NCBI GenBank assembly: GCA_000729835.1
Contig: JFHB01000067.1
Span: forward strand, 62,001 to 126,000
Origin: Atkinsonella hypoxylon
Lineage: Eukaryota; Ascomycota; Sordariomycetes; Hypocreales; Clavicipitaceae
Direction: 5' to 3'
DNA length: 64,000 nucleotides
Numbering within the stretch: the stretch's first letter is position 1; the number at the start of each line of letters is the position of its first letter. Made by a program: the position numbers and the translations under genes. The notes under the pieces were generated by a model. That model made no database searches. It was not told the origin of the DNA and worked only from the letters and a program-made list of their open reading frames with translations. Positions 57,624 through 64,000 of the stretch are shown here, piece by piece.

Positions 57624-57975
57624 CGTAAATCTCAGGTCCAGACCATGTGTGCATTGGTCCAGAGTGGAGCCAAAAAGGGTGTATTTTTCGCAGGCGGTGA
57701 AGCATTTTGCATACATTCTGCATATGCTAGGCATATGCAGAATGCACAGTGTATTAGTGCGAATCAACATTTTTATATTTAGTGGTATATACACTAATAT
57801 CTAGGCTTATAGTGCTATAAAAATGCGCGCTCTATAGACTCTAGATCTCTTGCTTAGAAATTAATACTGTATGCTTAGCATATGCCATTCTGCCTAAATC
57901 TACACCCGCTCTGGCTCCACTCTGGACCAATGCACACATAGTCTACTCCGTAGACCTAAGATTTACTGTACACCC
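57624..57975. mobile_element. MITE copy A
   Basis: About 350-bp non-coding element. Its left end starts CGTAAATCTCAGGTCCAGAC and its right end in reverse starts GGGTGTACAGTAAATCTTAG; the inner arms share GGTCCAGAGTGGAGCC on both sides. The right arm is interrupted by TACTCCGTA. The interior matches copy B almost base for base, including GGGTGTATTTTTCGCAGGCG and GCGCGCTCTATAGACTCTAG. It has no coding capacity. Confidence 0.85.
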
Positions 57976-58089
57976 TTCAATTACATCATGACTCGCGCTA
58001 CCCCTCGTTATTAGAGGTCTTTAAATCCCTGTTGCCTGCTCGGATTAAGCTCGTTCCGGGCTTGCATATCTACGCCGCAACAGGGGTTC

Positions 58090-58424
58090 CAGTAAATCTC
58101 AGGTCCAGCGTATGTGTGGATTGGTCCAGAGTGGAGCCAAAAAGGGTGTATTTTTCGCAGGCGGTGAAGCTTTTAGCATATGCCCAGCATATGCAGAATG
58201 CACAGTGTATTATTGCGAATCAACATTTTTATATTTAGTGGTATATGCACTAATATCTAGGCTTATAGTGCTATAAAAATGCGCGCTCTATAGACTCTAG
58301 ATCTCTTGCTTAGAAATTAATACTCTATGCCTAGCATATGCTATTCTGCCTAAATCTACACCCGCTCTGGCTCCACTCTGGACCAATCTACACATACGCT
58401 GGACCTGAGATTTACTGTACACCC
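58090..58424. mobile_element. MITE copy B
   Basis: About 335 bp, 115 bp right of copy A and in the same orientation. Terminal inverted repeats of about 49 bp are almost perfect: the left arm starts CAGTAAATCTCAGGTCCAGC, and both arms run through GTATGTGT.GATTGGTCCAG to GTGGAGCC. The interior is nearly identical to copy A. It is the best-preserved copy and the best query for finding an autonomous partner. Confidence 0.88.
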
Positions 58425-58698
58425 CATCCGAGCCAGGGTACTCGTCGTCTTGGCGTATGATCCCCTCCTTGGGTGTACAATTACTCCGATCTTTTCTTGT
58501 TCCGACCGCAGTCTGACATGCCTAATGGCCGCAGACTTGTCATACCAGACTTGATTCATGTCTCCTCACTTCGCCGCCTTGGATGGCTTGCCTACATCAA
58601 GTTGCCTCCTCTCACCTCGGATTCATGAAGCTCGTCGACGCTCACATTACAAGACCATTTATTCGATTGAGATTGCCCGTCTTGGCTGTTGATCGACC
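58425..58698. promoter_or_regulatory. short promoter region of the paraoxonase-like gene
   Basis: Only about 275 bp separate MITE copy B from the next start codon, so the element pair sits within the likely promoter. No specific binding motif is claimed. Confidence 0.35.
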
Positions 58699-60103
58699 AT
58701 GGCAGGCCTGCGACATGTCTTGGTGAGTTCGTCTCATCATGCCCTGTGCATCTGACTTCATCGCCGATGGCCACAGGATTTATCTGGTTCAAGAGCTAAT
58801 TTGCCGCCCGTGATATCTCCAGCCAATTTTTGTAGCTGTTTTGGCTTCTCTGCTTTACTACCGTGGACATATATTATATATGCTCTATGATAATGCTCCC
58901 GGGCGTCTGCCTCGCATCAATACCTTCAAGAGCTATGAGATTAAATTTGCCGACAAGATCAGGAGTTGCGAGGATGCGCTCATATCGGAGCGTCATGGTG
59001 TTGCTATTGTGGCCTGCGACCCGGGACGTGAGCGTTGGAATACAGTCATGGTGAGCCAATAGATCTTGTTGCTGGACATGGATAATTCGTTACCAAATAT
59101 CTTCCATTTTTCGCACTTGCACTGGAAAAAGGCAAAGGAAAAAAACTGAACAAAGGTATAAAATGTCTAGGGCATTTTCCTCGAACCCTCGGTCAGTGCA
59201 AGCCTGTACATCTATGACTACAAGGACGCATCAAAGTCGGACACCGAGTCGCTCAAGCAAGTTGAGCTGGTCGACTTTCCTGGCAAGAACGACTTTCATA
59301 CCCTCGGTATTGCATTCGATGATGAGACGTCTACTCTCTTTGCTGTCAACCATGCCAGAGCTGGTTCACGGATCGAGAGGTTTCACCTCGACTTGGACAA
59401 ATTGGCGGCGACTCACACCGGCACGATTCAGCATGCACTTATCCATGCGCCGAACTCTGTGGTCATTATCAACAAAAACGAACTCTACGTGACCAATGAT
59501 CATTACTTCTTGGCTCGAAAGTCCAAAATCCTGGCCAAAATTGAGTCGATGCTTGCACCAGCACTTGGCACGGTGGTTCATGTGAAGCTGCAACCAGACA
59601 ATGATAGTCTCACGGTCGAATCTGTCAAGGTCGTTGCACGAGTAGCCTTTGCCAACGGCATAAACTTCCTTAACAAATCCACTGTTGCAGTGGCTGCATG
59701 CAGTCTTAGATCGATTTATCTGTACGAGGCTCAGAAAGACGGCTCGCTCGTATTCCGGACATCCTTTTCGGTGCCGTTTCTCCCCGACAACCTGTCTGTC
59801 CATGGTGGAAAGCTCTACATTGCAGGGCATCCGCTATTCTCGTCACTTGCCAAATTTACGCAAAGCCGACATATCTGCAACGAGCCCACGGAGCTCGGGA
59901 GAGCAAGTGAAGACATGAGAAAATCTTGCAAGACCTCTACCGCGCCTTCGTGGGTCGCGGAATGGAGTGAGGAGGCAGGATTTAGGAGCTTGTACGCTAG
60001 CGCAGAGTATCCTAGTAGTACTACGGCTGCCAAGGATTCGGCCCGAGGTGTCGGAATTATTTCTGGATTATATGCGAAAGGCCTCTTGGTCTGGAGGGAT
60101 TAA
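58699..60103 (+). CDS. paraoxonase/arylesterase-like beta-propeller protein
   Basis: Three exons, 58699-58722 (8 codons), 58823-59050 and 59171-60103, with introns of 100 and 120 bp. All phases are zero and give 394 residues. The short first exon and start of exon 2 form an uncleaved signal-anchor (LRHVLPIFVAVLASLLYY). The six-bladed propeller carries paraoxonase hallmarks: FHTLGIAFDD, NSVVIINKNELYVTNDHYFL (the TNDHYF block), RVAFANGINFLN and FLPDNLSVHGGKLYIAGHP; the Asn and Asp in these blocks are calcium ligands in the family. Paraoxonases hydrolyse lactones and aryl esters in the secretory pathway. The active-site His dyad of animal PON1 cannot be confirmed here. An ER-membrane or extracytoplasmic location is inferred. 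Confidence 0.87.
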
Positions 60104-61248
60104 CAAAGAGGTTTCAGTCAGTGGCAGATTTTTTTTCCCCAAAAGTGTATGAGGTGACGCAGGAGCAAATGCTCCTCTTTCGTTAACAAGAACCCCATAC
60201 TTGAAGTACACAACAAAAACTGTTTCTGCCTTTTCTAGTGGCTTACTTAACTGCTAATTTTGTAGGCGCTAGTTGCAGCGCAAATTTTAGTCAAACGGCT
60301 GGGGAAGGAATAATCCGGCTGCTTGTCATTTCCGTTATGCATCGCGACCAATTTAAGCATTAAAACAAGCTTCATCGCTGCAACGAAGAAAGTAAAGAAG
60401 CGATATACTTTCGTCTCACCTAGCCACGCATGTCTTTCTACACGATACTTTTCTTTCCCACCATTAAACTCTTTGTAGAAAGTCTGTCGTTATTCTAGTC
60501 CAAGGACGTAACTTCTCCTGTCCTCAACTTCCCCTTCTTGATTCAACGTCAGAACAGGACTACCCAGAATCTAGGTCCGCATAGATGATACAGACACAAT
60601 TCATCAGTACGCACATCGAATACTGCACTTGAAAGAATCAAGGAGACACGCTCTCTTCGGAGGGCAGCCATCTACAAGGTTAGCACTCTGTGTTCCTCCA
60701 CGTCGATAAGGTTATTTTCGATACTTTGTCCTTGCATAAAACTCCACCATGTCAAAGTTCAGAGGCCCCTGGCGCTTCTCACAATACCTTAATTACGAGA
60801 GCTGACTGACCAGGAGGGTTACGTAGATCAAACCTTGAAAAGGTGCAAAAAAGCTTACAGAGGTCTAGCCATACAGATCGATGTCTGCTTCCAGCAATGG
60901 GATGCACGGGATCTAGAATAGAGTTATGTGGAAGATTCGATTGTTACATGCTGAGAGGATAAGGTTCGTGAATTTGAAAAGCCAAGGAGTCAAAGGTAGG
61001 TACTCTTGTACTCAGAGAGCATATATAAATAAGTTGAAACCTCATGATCTGGTCCTGTCACCGGATTACTTACCATCATCCCATAACAATTACAGTCACC
61101 AGAATCGCAGTGTTTCCCTTACAAGAAGTACTCCGATATATTCATCAACCCTAAGCTCTTTACTTCAATCTGAAACACCCTCTCATCACTCTCGTCTCAT
61201 CAGTTCACCTACTTACCTTACCTGTACAACTATACACATCTCGTAAAG
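60104..61248. other. intergenic region, no gene seen
   Basis: About 1.1 kb, AT-moderate, with pyrimidine-rich leader-like sequence just before 61249. No repeat or RNA gene recognised. Confidence 0.5.
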
Positions 61249-62484
61249 ATGTCCATCATATTTACCGAAGATGCGGAATACCTCGTCTCAGTTGGTCTCG
61301 TCCAAAAAGGATCCAGCGGTTGGCGCAGGATTCACCGTCGTCTCATGACAGAGAACCCTGACGACGACTATCCTGACATACCGCTTGCCCGCTGGGGCAC
61401 CGTTCGAACCGCCTTTGTACACCAATTTTTCGACTACATCCCATCACAGCTCTTATCGAAGAACACCCTTGAATATATCGGCCTCGATCCGAAATCCGCC
61501 CAGGAGATGTGGACTCAATTCTTACATCGTCGACCCGCCGGCCCTGTGTGGGATAGCGGCCACGTTCTCTACGGGGAGGACTTGCTTAACTTCGTCTTGG
61601 ACAACATAGGAAATAAGACTTTTGACCCTTGGACAGATGGCTCAGACATCAGAGTGTGGAATGAACTCTTCAGTATCCACGGCATTAAGCAGACGGCGCA
61701 GTCTTGCATCCTCTTGCGCAAGGCACAAAATGATAAACTGAAGGTGTGGTGCCGACAAGTGATCAATACCCACCGTGCCTTCCCCTTATACAACTTTATG
61801 TTAGACTGCGAGTGCGACGCGATGGAAAACACGATTAATAGGTGGAAGGACCCCACGTGCATGGAAGTCATTGTGGACTACTTGCGGAAACGCTTCTGGC
61901 AGTTGAAAACGGCGAGGGAGATGTCCTACAGGCGTGTCGCCGAGGTCGTGGAGTTTGGTCGCTCTCATCCCATTCCCCAGTTTGAACAGCCTCCCCCGGA
62001 TCACAGATTCTATTCGGGGCAAGGCTTGGGCTCTGTGATAGCAAGGCTGCAGCAGCAGCAGACGCAGGAACAAGGACAGGAGCAGGAACAAGGACAGGAG
62101 CAGGAACAAGGACAGGAGCAGGAACAAGGACAGGAGCAGGAACAAGGACAGGAGCAGGAACAAGGACAGGAGCAGGAACAAGGACAGGAGCAGGAACAAG
62201 GACAGGAGCAGGAACAAGGACAGGAGCAGGAACAAGGACAGGAGCAGGAACAAGGACAGGAGCAGGAACAAGGACAGGAGCAGGAACAAGGACAGGAGCA
62301 GGAGCAGGAGCGACATATGGCGGAGGCAAATGCAGAAGCAGAGGCAGAGACAGAAGACGACAATGTTCAACAGGGAGGTAACAAGACGGATGAAGATGAT
62401 GGAGAAGATGGAGAAGACGAGTGGGAAACGGAGGTTGTGAACACAGAGTCAGACGATGATTATGCGTGGGAATTTCTTGATTAG
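61249..62484 (+). CDS. unknown protein with 13 identical Glu/Gln/Gly hexapeptide repeats
   Basis: Single-exon frame of 411 residues, not recognised; the start at 61249 follows GTAAAG. Residues 1-260 look globular and Trp-rich (SGWRRIHRRLMTE, WNELFSIHGIKQTA, WKDPTCMEVIVDYLRKRFWQ), without a signal peptide or membrane segment. A short poly-Gln is followed by 13 tandem hexapeptides (QEQGQE register, about residues 273-350), then an Ala/Glu segment and a very acidic tail (DDGEDGEDEWETE) ending AWEFLD. The repeat is coded by perfectly identical 18-bp units. Globular N-terminus plus low-complexity tail resembles several fungal orphan families, but I cannot name one. The frame is open, the N-terminal half is not repeat-derived and reads like real protein, so I accept it. 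Confidence 0.62.
   Translation: MSIIFTEDAEYLVSVGLVQKGSSGWRRIHRRLMTENPDDDYPDIPLARWGTVRTAFVHQFFDYIPSQLLSKNTLEYIGLDPKSAQEMWTQFLHRRPAGPVWDSGHVLYGEDLLNFVLDNIGNKTFDPWTDGSDIRVWNELFSIHGIKQTAQSCILLRKAQNDKLKVWCRQVINTHRAFPLYNFMLDCECDAMENTINRWKDPTCMEVIVDYLRKRFWQLKTAREMSYRRVAEVVEFGRSHPIPQFEQPPPDHRFYSGQGLGSVIARLQQQQTQEQGQEQEQGQEQEQGQEQEQGQEQEQGQEQEQGQEQEQGQEQEQGQEQEQGQEQEQGQEQEQGQEQEQGQEQEQGQEQEQERHMAEANAEAEAETEDDNVQQGGNKTDEDDGEDGEDEWETEVVNTESDDDYAWEFLD
62065..62298. repeat. 18-bp coding minisatellite, 13 identical units
   Basis: Thirteen perfect copies of CAGGAACAAGGACAGGAG. No stop occurs in any of the six frames across the array, which explains the long antisense frames (Leu-rich, Pro-Val-rich, Cys-Ser-rich). 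Lack of any synonymous difference points to recent expansion or homogenisation. Confidence 0.95.
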
Positions 62485-63208
62485 AAGTCGAGTGTCTCTC
62501 ACGAGGAAGGCATTCGACCCTTTTCAAACTGTGTCACCAGCGTTCATGTTCTTGTATTTGTTTCTGGTTGGTTTGTGTCTGGTTGGTTTGTTTCTGCTTG
62601 CTCGGACAGGAATACGGTCGAAGCCTTAATAACTACTTCTGTTTTTGGCCTCAAAAGCGTAGAAACATCGAGTTTTGAACAGTGATGTGTGAAGATGTAC
62701 ATCATCTCCGTGATCATTCCAAGTACAGAATTTCCGCATCGTTCTGGATAGTTGACAGGTCTTTCAATAAGGCGGACGATGTGATACTTTTTTTGCAATT
62801 TTTGCAAGTAGAGAATGGATTTGCGTGGCTTGTAGAGGAGAAGTCTTGTTAAGGGGTGCTGATCCATCGCCATACTAGCTAAAAGGCGTTGTGGCGATCA
62901 GGGGTGGTGTTTTCGAAGGCCACCAAACGGTCACTGGAGGTCATACTAGGGGGTTGCGGGGCTAATCGAAACGTTTTTTGTCTCGTAGTTGACAAGAGTG
63001 GTGATAATGTTTTCCCTTGGGTAAATAGTAAAGACAGTGAAAACTGCTTGCCTCGAGGCTTATAGCCTTGTGGGCTTTGAAAATGACATGGAATCTATAA
63101 CGCACAGACATTGCTCCTAAAGTACCACAGGTTATCCTTCACAATGGTTCAGAAACCCATGTAGCGAGCGAGACGGCACCGGTTGGATTGCGCTCTCTAG
63201 TGTGATCT
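62485..63208. other. intergenic region between convergent genes
   Basis: About 720 bp without a supportable gene. Confidence 0.5.
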
Positions 63209-64000
63209 TCAACTCAACCTTCTCGACCACACTCCGACATTGAAGAAGAAGGCAGCCGCAGCATCAGCCAGCCTGGTGGGAAAGAAAGTGCTCAGGATCC
63301 ACGCAACATGCGAGAACCCCCCCGCCCAATACCAATCCGGCGTGGCCCCGAGCCAGCCTCCAAGCCAGCCCTCTCCCTTGAGCGCCTGGTTCACGATGGC
63401 CCGCGCATAATCGTGCGTGTCCATGGTGCGTCTCGTCTGGCTAAATCGCAGGCGCTGGACAAACACGTCCTCGACGGGCTTGTACCGAGAATCCCCAGGC
63501 AGTACCCGATCAAAGTGGTTCATGATGTTGGAGCGAACGGTGCCTGTCATGGCCACCATGACGCGCACGCTGAACGGCTTGAGCTCCATGCGCAGGACAC
63601 GGGAGTACGAGTTCAGGGCCCCTTTTGTCGAGGCATATACGCTGGCAAAGAGGTAGGGCATCACGGCGGACACGGAAGATACTTGCAAGATGAGGCCTCG
63701 CGCGGGAATCAGGAGGCTCGCAAACGCCTGACACATGGCCATGGGACCGAAGACATTGGTTTCGAACGATTGGCGCACATCGTCGAGGTCAATGTCGAGG
63801 GCGGGTAAGGTGTGCGTGCGGCCGCTGCACACAGGGGATTGTCAGCTCGCGGGTTGGAAGGGAAGCAGGAGACGGATGGGGTCTTGGTGTTCACAAGACT
63901 ACGCCAGCGCACCACTCACGCATTGTTCACCAGAATGTCGAGTTTGCCGTCGGTGATTTTGGCGACGGCGGTCTTGCAAGCTGCTATGCTTTTCGCGTCT
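63209..64000 (-). CDS. short-chain dehydrogenase, Ayr1-like, cut by the window end
   Basis: Two visible exons on minus, 64000-63920 and 63824-63209, with a 95-bp intron (GTGAGTGG...GTGCAG). The join restores the NNAG motif (ILVNNAGRTHTLPALD). The coenzyme-binding GxxxGxG start lies beyond the window. Seen here are NVFGPM, the catalytic Ser in VSSVSAVMPY, and the Tyr-Lys pair in SVYASTKGAL, all as in classical SDRs. The C-terminal part, with a Trp-rich segment (GWLGATPDWYWAGGFSHVAW) and a hydrophobic stretch with TRLADAAAAFFFNVG, suggests membrane attachment, as in yeast Ayr1, the NADPH-dependent 1-acyl-dihydroxyacetone-phosphate reductase of lipid droplets and ER. Substrate is inferred from this resemblance only. 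Confidence 0.85.

Noticed and set aside
61801..62527. Long antisense frames over the 61-kb gene (Leu-rich, Pro-Val-rich, Cys-Ser-rich)
   Set aside because: They exist only because the 18-bp unit has no stop in any frame; the sense frame has a protein-like N-terminal half.
1..64000. tRNA and rRNA genes
   Set aside because: Scanned by eye for A-box/B-box pairs and rRNA signatures; none was convincing. A tRNAscan run would be decisive.

Overview
This window looks like nuclear DNA of a filamentous ascomycete, most likely a sordariomycete of the Hypocreales type. Genes are monocistronic on both strands and broken by short introns (about 55-240 bp) with GTRNGY donors and YAG acceptors. The proteins (Mlp1, Mak5, Kap123, Tapt1/Emp65, Pex11, PIR-repeat wall protein, But2-domain glycoprotein, Hce2 effector, fungal NLR N-terminal domain) are typical of Pezizomycotina. 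No species is claimed. Exon coordinates were derived by hand from splice signals, frame and family consensus; no search was run.

Layout. 1-3.2 kb: the 3' end of eIF3c (cut by the window edge) and a PEX11-type peroxin. 3.9-5.2 kb (-): a stand-alone NLR N-terminal (NACHT_N-like) protein without a NACHT module. 7.3-7.8 kb: a small secreted Hce2-like protein. 7.8-17.2 kb: a gene desert with simple repeats and one old MITE copy. 17.2-32.9 kb: an unknown basic/serine-rich protein, the nuclear-basket protein Mlp1/TPR, the RNA helicase Mak5, a broken GH11 xylanase and an eight-exon Artemis/SNM1-type nuclease, all on +. 34-37.2 kb (-): an unknown protein and a But2-domain secreted protein. 37.2-43 kb: a second desert with an AT-rich island and an inverted-repeat element. 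43-51 kb (+): a PIR-repeat wall protein with an apparent frameshift, a WBP4-like U1-type zinc-finger protein, a dienelactone hydrolase and a Tapt1/Emp65 membrane protein. 51.7-57.1 kb (-): Kap123 importin and a membrane-anchored LysM protein. 57.6-58.4 kb: two near-identical MITE copies side by side. 58.7-62.5 kb (+): a paraoxonase-like protein and an unknown protein carrying thirteen identical 18-bp units. 63.2 kb to the end (-): an Ayr1-like short-chain dehydrogenase, cut by the edge.

Housekeeping genes for translation, ribosome assembly, nuclear pore and transport, splicing, DNA repair and ER/peroxisome biology are interleaved with accessory surface, secreted or immunity-type genes. The accessory genes border the repeat-bearing deserts and show the decay seen here (xylanase deletion, PIR frameshift, NLR fragment). 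There is no biosynthetic cluster, operon or CRISPR array, and no convincing tRNA was seen. The best candidates for a second look are the solo NACHT_N gene, the paired MITEs with a possible shared target duplication, the inverted-repeat family near 41.4-42.4 kb, the enriched 9-mer TACGGAGTA, and the perfectly homogeneous 18-bp coding repeat.
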